The notes beneath the pieces were generated by a model. The model saw only the letters and a program-made list of their open reading frames with translations, searched no databases and had not been told where the DNA came from. Source: Candidatus Methanolliviera sp. GoM_asphalt (GTDB lineage: Archaea; Halobacteriota; Methanoliparia; Methanoliparales; Methanoliparaceae). Taken from it: 7,935 nt of DNA. The stretch is from positions 1 through 7,935 of the forward strand of contig CABGHH010000070.1 of assembly GCA_902158745.1 (NCBI GenBank), written 5' to 3'. Shown here in pieces: positions 1-6,075 of this stretch. Every line of letters begins with the position of its first letter. The first letter of the stretch is position 1. A program made the position numbers and the translations under genes.

Positions 1-135
1 AAGATTAACGAGTCACTGAAAGAAAGTTATGTGCAGGGTGAATTGAATAGATGTGAGAGATGTGGCGAGCCGTGTATAGGAAATTTATGTCAATCTTGCA
101 AACTCTTGGATAAAATAAAAAGAGAAAAGGATTAA
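1..135 (+). CDS. C-terminal end of a TtuA/NcsA-like tRNA 2-thiolation protein (5' truncated)
   Basis: Frame 1 is open from the window edge for 44 codons and stops at TAA 133-135. The visible tail holds five cysteines, with a CERCGEP motif followed after a short loop by CQSCKLL, and ends in a basic Lys-rich stretch. A CxxCGxP...CxxC.LL knuckle at the extreme C terminus is the usual ending of the TtuA/NcsA/Ncs6 family. These ATP-pyrophosphatases thiolate uridines or thymidines in tRNA and carry zinc fingers at both ends. The catalytic PP-loop domain lies outside the window, so the assignment rests on the finger alone; another zinc-ribbon protein remains possible. The gene converges on ftsZ2 and their stop codons overlap. 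Confidence 0.6.
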   Translation, partial: KINESLKESYVQGELNRCERCGEPCIGNLCQSCKLLDKIKREKD

Positions 136-1283
136 AGAACCCTATCTATGATAAAATCGTCCCTCTTTGGAACTTTTCCTCTTCCCCCCGTTCTTCCTAT
201 CATCGCGTCAAGTTTACTTCTGTTTCTCCCAACATCCGGCCCCAAAACTTGCTCCGAGTGTACGCCTGTCATTATTGCCAGTATTCTCGCCTTTCCCTCA
301 AAGTCTTCCCTAATTCTTGCCCCCCATATGACATTTGCGCTCGTGGCAATCTCGTATGTTATCGCTTCAGCCATCGCTTCAGCATCTCTCAAAGTCAAAT
401 CTCCCCCGCCCGTTATATGCAATAGACAACCCGTCGCTCCCGAATAATCCACGTCGAGCAAGGGGTGAGCTAAGACGCGCCTAATAGCATCTTCGGATCT
501 ATCCTGTCCATCCATCTCTCCTACGAGCATTACCGCCAATCCACCGCAGTTCATTATCGTTTTAACGTCTGCATAATCTAAATTTATGAGAGAAGGCTGA
601 GTAATTGTCTCTGTTAGCCCCTTTATCGTCTCCGCAATGAGTTGATCCATCACACCAAACGATTGTTCTATTGGAAGATTGGGCACATAATCGAGGAGCT
701 TGTTGTTATCCAAGACGATGACGGTATCTGCCTTACGCCTGAGCCATTCTATTCCGTCCTCTGCCGTGGGTACCCTTGAACGCTCGACCTTGAATGGTGT
801 TGAGACCATCCCCACAACGATGGCTCCTTTACTCTTTGCAGCCTCCGCAATGACCGGAGCTGCCCCGGTGCCGGTTCCGCCCCCCATTCCAGCAGTTATG
901 AAGACCAGATCCGCGTCTTCAAAGATATCTTCGAACTCATCTCTCGATAACTCGGCGGCCCTCTCCCCAACTTCGGGGAAGCCTCCTGCACCGAGTCCTT
1001 TCGTGAGTGTCTTGCCAATCAATATCTTTTTTCCCGCCGTTACAGCGCTCAGATGGACCCCATCTGTGTTCACTGCTATTGTATCTGCCCCTGCTATCCC
1101 AATATTGCATAGCCTGTTTATCGTATTATTTCCGGCGCCTCCACAACCGACAACGATGATCCGTGGCAGTCTAAACGATTCTTCTATCGTTTTATCTTCT
1201 TTTATCTCTAATCTGTCATCTCTCAAATTGCTATGTTTAAGCGCCTCTTTCACAAAAGATTCCATTCCAGATGCCGTTTCCAT
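132..1283 (-). CDS. ftsZ2: Cell division GTPase FtsZ, archaeal FtsZ2 type
   Basis: This is a tubulin-superfamily GTPase that polymerises at mid-cell; archaeal FtsZ2 acts with FtsZ1 in constriction. Of 383 residues, the GTPase domain begins near 41 (RIIVVGCGGAGNN) and the tubulin signature GGGTGTG is at 134-140. The T7 catalytic loop NLDYAD is at 234-239, completing the GTP site of the next subunit. From memory of the family, blocks such as ITAGMGGGTGTGAAP, GMVSTPF, VLDNNKLLDYVPNLPI and GGLAVMLVGE fit FtsZ2 rather than FtsZ1. After the C-terminal domain, about 35 polar residues end in DDFIIDRVL, possibly the tail that binds a membrane anchor such as SepF (inference). The first ATG has GGGGGG directly against it, too close for a normal Shine-Dalgarno. 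The Met at residue 7 (position 1265, MESFVKEALK) matches the usual N terminus of the family, so the true start is unsettled. No FtsZ1 partner is in the window. Confidence 0.95.
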   Translation of the reverse strand: METASGMESFVKEALKHSNLRDDRLEIKEDKTIEESFRLPRIIVVGCGGAGNNTINRLCNIGIAGADTIAVNTDGVHLSAVTAGKKILIGKTLTKGLGAGGFPEVGERAAELSRDEFEDIFEDADLVFITAGMGGGTGTGAAPVIAEAAKSKGAIVVGMVSTPFKVERSRVPTAEDGIEWLRRKADTVIVLDNNKLLDYVPNLPIEQSFGVMDQLIAETIKGLTETITQPSLINLDYADVKTIMNCGGLAVMLVGEMDGQDRSEDAIRRVLAHPLLDVDYSGATGCLLHITGGGDLTLRDAEAMAEAITYEIATSANVIWGARIREDFEGKARILAIMTGVHSEQVLGPDVGRNRSKLDAMIGRTGGRGKVPKRDDFIIDRVL

Positions 1284-1323
1284 CCCCCCTTATAGCTACT
1301 TATTTGCTTATAGCAATTATTAG

Positions 1324-1335
1324 ATATATATTTTT
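1324..1335 (-). promoter_or_regulatory. Candidate TATA box for ftsZ2
   Basis: On the minus strand this reads AAAAATATATAT, centred about 46 bp before the first ftsZ2 ATG. An archaeal start about 26 bp further on would give a leader of roughly 20 nt that includes the GGGGGG run. The site also lies inside the unrecognised 53-codon reading frame 1250-1411, so it could be coincidental. Confidence 0.4.
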
Positions 1336-1418
1336 CTATTGTTCTCTGATCTGGAATTTCTTTGTCTTTGGATCCGAGCGCTCTCGCTTCTTCTTTATGA
1401 AGTTGAGACATTTTCACA

Positions 1419-1441
1419 TGCCACGACGAAAGTCGTGAGCA
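1419..1441 (+). repeat. Short perfect hairpin with GAAA loop
   Basis: CACGAC (1422-1427) and GTCGTG (1432-1437) are exact inverted copies around GAAA. TGC (1419-1421) and GCA (1439-1441) extend the stem to nine pairs past a single bulged A at 1438. On the plus strand the loop is of the stable GNRA class; on the minus strand it is UUUC. It overlaps the end of small frame A in the dph2-ftsZ2 gap. No poly-T follows directly on either strand, so a terminator role is not obvious. It may be a structured leader element for ftsZ2, part of a small RNA, or chance. Confidence 0.45.
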
Positions 1442-1509
1442 CTTCCAATTCGTTCTTCTATATTGAAAGGCTTTTCCATTTAAAAATCTCCGATTTTATT
1501 CGCAGCTCT

Positions 1510-2514
1510 TCATCTTATTTCGTCCATGATGTATTCGTTCATCGATCTTCCCCCCAAAAGCATCTCGAACTCGATCGGTGTTAAGATGGGGACCTTAAAT
1601 CTTTTATAATCGTCTATGGCTATTCTCGGACAAGCCGTATTTACGAGGAGATCCACCTTAATTCCGATACCTTCGGGATATATCGTATCCATATAAAGTA
1701 TATATGCCTCATATCCCCTTTTTAAAGCATCTTTATAGAGTTTTAACGCTATATCTGATCGTTTCTGCCCTATCTTACTGCTTACAAGGATTCCAACCGA
1801 TCTTGCATCCATCGCCTTTGAGATCACTCCATATCTTCTCCTTATCAACCGCTCCGTCTTCACTTCCTCTATCTCTTTCGAGATCGGATCTACCTTAAGC
1901 ACTCTCTTCTTGGTGGCAATACCTATCCCAATCGGATGAAAATATCCACTTCCGATGTATACTATCTCCTCTCCATCGTTCTTTGCGGATGAGAAGTTAC
2001 ACCCGAGGACCTGCCCTTCATAAGTGATCCTCGAATCCCCCCTTCCAATGATGCATACAATCCCGTTCTCCTCATAAAAGCTCTTTATTCTCTTCAGGTC
2101 TCCGATATGCTGGACGGTTGAGACGAGCGAAATTTTCTTTGCATGTATAAACGTCAAAGAATCTCTCAGCAGATCGTCGAAGTCGCATTTCATCCTCGCC
2201 TCAACGTATTCCACTCTCTTAACGTCGAATATCTTCGAGTGGCCAAAATGGAATAAGAGATCGACCTCGTTCAATAGATTCATATCCAGGTCGCACGCAC
2301 CAAAACAAGAATTTCCAGATATTAAAACGAGACTCTTCGTCTCATTCTCTATGTAATCCTCTATATCCGTTGAGCGCCTCAAAAGGCCGTCGGGAAATTG
2401 TAAGCCCACCTTTTTCGCACCAATTTTCTTTATCTTTTTAACAACATCTTCTAAGTCGAGTTTATAGTAACATGGTTTATGGGAGAAGGATTTCTTATCT
2501 TGAATATCATTCAT
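1510..2514 (-). CDS. dph2: 2-(3-amino-3-carboxypropyl)histidine synthase, archaeal Dph2 (diphthamide synthesis step 1)
   Basis: This radical enzyme uses a [4Fe-4S] cluster to cleave S-adenosylmethionine and transfer its 3-amino-3-carboxypropyl group to a histidine of elongation factor 2, the first step of diphthamide. Of 334 residues, the three cluster cysteines expected in archaeal Dph2 are visible in their contexts: C74 in SCFGACD, C172 in VLGCNFS and C295 in NTACPRIAID. The N-terminal part contains GLQFPDGLL (37-45), a family hallmark. The length is normal for the homodimeric archaeal enzyme, as opposed to the eukaryotic Dph1-Dph2 pair. The ATG follows the mfnA TAG with no spacer and has no strong Shine-Dalgarno, so translational coupling to mfnA is likely. 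It is the last gene of the ppsA-mfnA-dph2 cluster. Later diphthamide genes are not in the window. Confidence 0.93.
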   Translation of the reverse strand: MNDIQDKKSFSHKPCYYKLDLEDVVKKIKKIGAKKVGLQFPDGLLRRSTDIEDYIENETKSLVLISGNSCFGACDLDMNLLNEVDLLFHFGHSKIFDVKRVEYVEARMKCDFDDLLRDSLTFIHAKKISLVSTVQHIGDLKRIKSFYEENGIVCIIGRGDSRITYEGQVLGCNFSSAKNDGEEIVYIGSGYFHPIGIGIATKKRVLKVDPISKEIEEVKTERLIRRRYGVISKAMDARSVGILVSSKIGQKRSDIALKLYKDALKRGYEAYILYMDTIYPEGIGIKVDLLVNTACPRIAIDDYKRFKVPILTPIEFEMLLGGRSMNEYIMDEIR

Positions 2515-3648
2515 CTATACTATATTGCTTATCATCTCACCAAGATCGTTCGAGAACTCCTCAATGATCGCTCCGTCGATATGAGGCATGATGACCAGTC
2601 TGAGTGCCCTCGGTCTTCTCGTCATAGATACACACCACCCCTTCCTCCAAAGTTCTTTAAAGACTGCGTCCAAATTCGGAACATTTAGGGCAAGAACGTT
2701 CATCTTCGGCTCACCTACTGGATGCACATCGAACTTTCTCATCCTATCTACGAGTTCATTCGTCAGATCCAAACATCTGCCAACGATTTTTTTAAGCCCC
2801 TTTCTGCCTAAGTATTTTAATACGGCATAAACAGCAGCTATTGCTGCCCCACTTCTCGTTCCGGAGAGCGTATATTGAGACTTTGATGAGAGATATGGCG
2901 TATCCACTTCGAGATCCATCAGATCTTCTTTCCTTCTCACCAAAAGCCCTCCTGCTGGTATGACACTCATCCCCATCTTGTGAGGATCGATCGATATCGA
3001 AGAGACACCCTCAAGATCGAAATCGAATGGATATTTTTTTTTCAAAAAAGGTATCACAAAACCGCCAAACGCGGCATCAATGTGTAAAAATAGATCTTCG
3101 TTCAAAGCGAGTTTGGAGAGTTCATCTATGGGGTCTATCTGGCCAAACTCGGTAGTCCCAGCTATTCCAACGATCCCAATTGTGTTCTCATCGATGAGCT
3201 CTTCCACCGAATTTATATCCACGGTCAGGTCCTCTTTCACGTCTGCCCTCCTTGTTTCCACACCCAAGATATCTCCTGCCTTCTCGAATGAGAAGTGTCC
3301 CATCTCCGAGACCACAAAATTTGGTCTTCTCCTCTTCTTAATATTTCTGGCCATTCTTATTGCCTGTAAATTGGATTCCGTTCCTCCTGTACTTACATAT
3401 CCATAGGCGTCTCTCTTGTGTAGTAAGTCTCCTATAAGCTCGATCGTCTCTTCCTCTAATTTTTTAGTTCCCTTAAAGATACCGGGATCCCCTGCGTTGG
3501 ACGCGATGAACATATTATATGCCTTAACGGCGATGGGGTGAGGGATGGTGCACATCGAACTGAATACCCTTCTGTAATCGATATCCATCGATCTTGCTTC
3601 TTCCAAGAGCTTTATTACCCCATCTTCGCTCATTCCCTCTTCGTTCAT
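2515..3648 (-). CDS. mfnA: L-aspartate/L-tyrosine decarboxylase MfnA (PLP-dependent)
   Basis: This is a group II PLP decarboxylase. Archaeal MfnA family members make tyramine from tyrosine for methanofuran, or beta-alanine from aspartate for pantothenate and coenzyme A; which one applies cannot be read from the sequence. Of 377 residues, the phosphate-binding region is STGGTESN (86-93) and the ring-stacking histidine is H118 in EMGHFSFEKA. The aspartate holding the pyridine nitrogen is D191 in HIDAAFGG, and the Schiff-base lysine is K224 in DPHKMG. Length is as expected. The first ATG overlaps the ppsA stop in an ATGA; a second Met at residue 6 is an alternative start. The gene carries a run of nine adenines on its sense strand (3034-3042 on the plus strand) encoding Lys-Lys-Lys at 203-205. 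Confidence 0.9.
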   Translation of the reverse strand: MNEEGMSEDGVIKLLEEARSMDIDYRRVFSSMCTIPHPIAVKAYNMFIASNAGDPGIFKGTKKLEEETIELIGDLLHKRDAYGYVSTGGTESNLQAIRMARNIKKRRRPNFVVSEMGHFSFEKAGDILGVETRRADVKEDLTVDINSVEELIDENTIGIVGIAGTTEFGQIDPIDELSKLALNEDLFLHIDAAFGGFVIPFLKKKYPFDFDLEGVSSISIDPHKMGMSVIPAGGLLVRRKEDLMDLEVDTPYLSSKSQYTLSGTRSGAAIAAVYAVLKYLGRKGLKKIVGRCLDLTNELVDRMRKFDVHPVGEPKMNVLALNVPNLDAVFKELWRKGWCVSMTRRPRALRLVIMPHIDGAIIEEFSNDLGEMISNIV

Positions 3649-5927
3649 CTATTTTTTTCGTTACTCCTCGCATATCTAAGCATCATCTGCATCTCTTTTC
3701 TTGCCACGGTCTCTCTTTCGGCGGAAACGGCATCTATATTTGAAGAAACACTGCTTATACCATATTCAACGAGTTTTTCGACCATCTTTGGATCCGATCC
3801 TGCCTGTCCACAGATGGACGTCTTCACGCCCGCCTCATTACATTTCTCGATCACGTACTTCATCAGCTTCAAGACCGCCGGATGCATCTCATCAAATATC
3901 TCCGAGACGTTCTCGTTATTTCGATCGACGGCGAGCGTATATTGCGTCAGATCGTTCGTTCCAAACGACACAAAATCGACCCCCTCTTCGATGATATCCT
4001 CTATGATCAACGCGCTCGCCGGCGTCTCGACCATTATCCCCCACTCTATCTTCTCGATCTCCAAGCCGACCTCCCTCATCATCTCCTTTACCACCTTTAT
4101 CTCGTTTGGATGTTGTATCAGCGGGAGCATGATGCCCACATTGTCATACCCAAGCTCAAATAATTTCTTGAACGCCTCCATCTCGAGTCTAAAGTGTTCT
4201 CTGATCGTCAAATCCCTTCTAATCCCCCTCCACCCGAGCATCGGATTTGCCTCGGTAGGCTCATCTTCTCCGCCAGGCATCGATCTGAACTCGTCCGTCG
4301 GTGCGTCTATCGTCCTCACCCACACAGATTTTGGATAAAAGGCATCTGCAACTTTCTTTATCCCTTTTACGAGCTCTTTAACATACTCATCTTCCCTTCC
4401 ATCTTCTATATACTTCTGGGGATGCATCGGAAGACCGAGAACCAAATGTTCGATTCTGAGGAGACCAACTCCATCTGCTCCCGTTTTTGCGGCCCTCTCT
4501 GCCACCTCTGGCATAGATATGTTTACCTTGACCTCCGTCGCCGTTATTGGCTTATAGAGATAGGGTGCGGCCTTCTCCCCCTCTTCAACTTCCTTCTTCT
4601 CCATCTCTCCCTCATACACCATCCCTTTCTTCCCATCCATCGTGATCATCATGCCGTCTCTCAAAACTTTCGTTGCCTCTTTGGTCCCGACGATACATGG
4701 TGCCCCAAGTTCCCTCGAAACGATGGCGGCATGACAGGTTAGACCACCCTCATTCGTTACTATTCCGGCCGCCCTCCTCATCGCGGGAACCATATCCGGT
4801 GAAGTCATCTTGGCAACCATGATATCTCCCTCTTTAACCTCGTTCATACCATCGAGTTTTTTAACGATCTTGACCCTGCCACTTACAACCCCAGGAGATG
4901 CTCCAGTTCCCCTAAGTATCGGTTCTTCTCTCCCCTCTTCTTTCTTCTTGGTTGTCTGATCTTTGAGGACTTCACCTTTATTTATCGTCGTTATCGCCCT
5001 TGACTGCAGAATATAAATTTTTCCGCCTGTTATTCCCCATTCCACATCTTGGGGAGACTTATAGAGCTCCTCTATCTTGTTGCCGTATCTTACAAGCTCG
5101 ATGACCTCTTCTTCGGCTAAAGATGATATATTTCGCTTTTCTTCCGGCACTTTAAAGATCTTCGTATCCCCCGTTTTGGGATCTTTCGAAAACATCTTCG
5201 CCTTCTCATTTATCTTCTCATCCAGAATCTTCAAATTTTTTCGATCTACCACAAAATTATCCGGAGAGACTGTTCCAGAAACGACAGCCTCTCCAAGACC
5301 CCATGCAGATTCTACGATTGCTAAAGGTTCTCCGGTGGTCGGGTGGGAGGTGAAGATAACGCCGGCCTTCTCCGAATCGACCATCTTCTGCACAATCACG
5401 GCTATGTTGACTCTAGAGTGTTCAAAACCTCCTTTTACGCGATAAAAAATAGCTCTCGCATTGTAAAGAGACGCCCAACACTTCTTCACGGCATCTAAAA
5501 GATTATCTTCTCTCTTTATATTTAGAAAGGTCTCTTGCTGTCCTGCAAAACTCGCGGTTGGAAGATCTTCAGCTGTAGCACTCGACCTCACGGCAACAAA
5601 AATTTTCTCTCCCTCGCACAGATCCTTATACTTACGCTTTATCTCCTTTACGGTTTCTTCTGACATTTTTGTTTCTAATATGATCTGTTTGGCCTTTTTT
5701 TCCGCCTCTCTAAGTTCAGAGTCGTTATCAACATTGACTTTTAGGGCCTCAAATAGCTCTTCATCAATCTTGTTATCCACCAAAAAATTTCTGAACGCCT
5801 GGGCGGTAACGGCAAAGCCAGAGGGGACCGGTAATCCATTATTTATCATCTCTCCAAGATTGGCCCCCTTCCCACCCACGATGGAGATATCTTCTTTCCC
5901 GATATCTTTCAACCAGACTGTGTCCAA
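3645..5927 (-). CDS. ppsA: Phosphoenolpyruvate synthase (pyruvate, water dikinase)
   Basis: It converts pyruvate, ATP and water to phosphoenolpyruvate, AMP and phosphate, the entry to gluconeogenesis in many archaea. All three domains are present in 760 residues. The N-terminal ATP-grasp domain includes GGKGANLGEM (18-27), VRSSATAEDLPTASFAGQQE (113-132) and DVEWG (294-298). The swivelling phosphohistidine domain has GGLTCHAAIVSRELG with the phosphoacceptor H399. The C-terminal PEP/pyruvate barrel has GWRGIR (565-570), FGTNDLTQYTLAVDRN (655-670) and SICGQAGSDP with the catalytic cysteine C706. The start is TTG (5927-5925) preceded by a perfect GGAGGT six bases upstream. No ATG lies in frame before the upstream TGA, so TTG is well supported. 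It is the first gene of the cluster with mfnA and dph2, and is divergent from serA. Pyruvate phosphate dikinase is the nearest alternative, but length and motifs favour PEP synthase. Confidence 0.96.
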   Translation of the reverse strand: MDTVWLKDIGKEDISIVGGKGANLGEMINNGLPVPSGFAVTAQAFRNFLVDNKIDEELFEALKVNVDNDSELREAEKKAKQIILETKMSEETVKEIKRKYKDLCEGEKIFVAVRSSATAEDLPTASFAGQQETFLNIKREDNLLDAVKKCWASLYNARAIFYRVKGGFEHSRVNIAVIVQKMVDSEKAGVIFTSHPTTGEPLAIVESAWGLGEAVVSGTVSPDNFVVDRKNLKILDEKINEKAKMFSKDPKTGDTKIFKVPEEKRNISSLAEEEVIELVRYGNKIEELYKSPQDVEWGITGGKIYILQSRAITTINKGEVLKDQTTKKKEEGREEPILRGTGASPGVVSGRVKIVKKLDGMNEVKEGDIMVAKMTSPDMVPAMRRAAGIVTNEGGLTCHAAIVSRELGAPCIVGTKEATKVLRDGMMITMDGKKGMVYEGEMEKKEVEEGEKAAPYLYKPITATEVKVNISMPEVAERAAKTGADGVGLLRIEHLVLGLPMHPQKYIEDGREDEYVKELVKGIKKVADAFYPKSVWVRTIDAPTDEFRSMPGGEDEPTEANPMLGWRGIRRDLTIREHFRLEMEAFKKLFELGYDNVGIMLPLIQHPNEIKVVKEMMREVGLEIEKIEWGIMVETPASALIIEDIIEEGVDFVSFGTNDLTQYTLAVDRNNENVSEIFDEMHPAVLKLMKYVIEKCNEAGVKTSICGQAGSDPKMVEKLVEYGISSVSSNIDAVSAERETVARKEMQMMLRYARSNEKNR

Positions 5928-5933
5928 AATTTT

Positions 5934-5939
5934 ACCTCC
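5934..5939 (-). promoter_or_regulatory. Strong Shine-Dalgarno that fixes the ppsA TTG start
   Basis: The minus strand reads GAGGAGAGGAGGT before AAAATT and then TTG. GGAGGT is six bases from the TTG, which is ideal spacing and supports the non-ATG start. Confidence 0.85.
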
Positions 5940-5996
5940 TCTCCTCGATCATTTGATTTGACTTGGAATATCCATTATTTTAATTTTGGCATCATG

Positions 5997-6003
5997 TATA
6001 TAA
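5997..6003 (-). promoter_or_regulatory. Candidate TATA box for ppsA
   Basis: The minus strand reads TTATATA, about 73 bp before the ppsA TTG. A start about 26 bp downstream would give a leader near 45 nt containing the Shine-Dalgarno. The same bases read TATATAA on the plus strand, so in principle this box could also serve serA with a leader near 50 nt. Confidence 0.45.
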
Positions 6004-6047
6004 GTAACTTGGTTGGTGCTTTGACCTGTTAGATGCAAAGATATAGA

Positions 6048-6054
6048 TATAAAA
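6048..6054 (+). promoter_or_regulatory. Candidate TATA box for serA, implying a leaderless or nearly leaderless mRNA
   Basis: TATAAAA is centred about 25 bp before the serA ATG at 6076, the usual archaeal distance from TATA box to transcription start. No good Shine-Dalgarno precedes the ATG (only GGATCAG). Together these fit transcription starting at or very near the start codon. The box is part of an 11-base element, ATAAAAGATAA (6049-6059), that recurs before the right-edge gene. Confidence 0.5.
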
Positions 6055-6075
6055 GATAAAAAAATATCGGATCAG

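Larger units (their letters stand above)
1284..1509 (-). other. Gap between dph2 and ftsZ2 with two unrecognised small reading frames
   Basis: No known gene or tRNA is seen in these 226 bp. Two short minus-strand frames exist. Frame A (1479-1414, 21 codons plus stop, beginning MEKPFNIEERIG) has GGAG eight bases before its ATG. Frame B (1411-1250, 53 codons, beginning MSQLHKEEARALG) lies in another phase and runs 34 bases into ftsZ2 before a TGA. They are separated by only two bases, so they might be one small gene broken by a frameshift, two leader peptides, or chance. Frame B is charged and Lys/Glu rich, with no family I recognise. A weak AT stem (1483-1497, loop of three) followed by TTTTT on the minus strand could be a dph2 terminator. 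The GGAG overlaps this stem's loop. Confidence 0.3.

Noticed and set aside
148..1323. Plus-strand reading frames of 99 and 207 codons opposite ftsZ2
   Set aside because: They are antisense shadows of an intact, well-recognised gene, with Ser/Pro-rich translations and no family resemblance.
1414..1479. Resemblance of HDFRRG in small frame A to the HxLR motif of tyrosine recombinases
   Set aside because: Only a few residues match, no neighbouring recombinase motifs are present in any frame, and no attachment-like repeats or tRNA are nearby.
3645..3660. A7 run just before the ppsA stop as a programmed frameshift site
   Set aside because: The alternative phase hits TAG at once, no downstream structure is evident, and the overlap already explains coupling to mfnA.
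3538..4742. Long plus-strand frames (266 and 182 codons) opposite ppsA and mfnA
   Set aside because: Both are antisense to conserved catalytic coding sequence. Their hydrophobic, Ser/Phe-rich composition is what the codon bias of the minus strand produces; no motifs were recognised.
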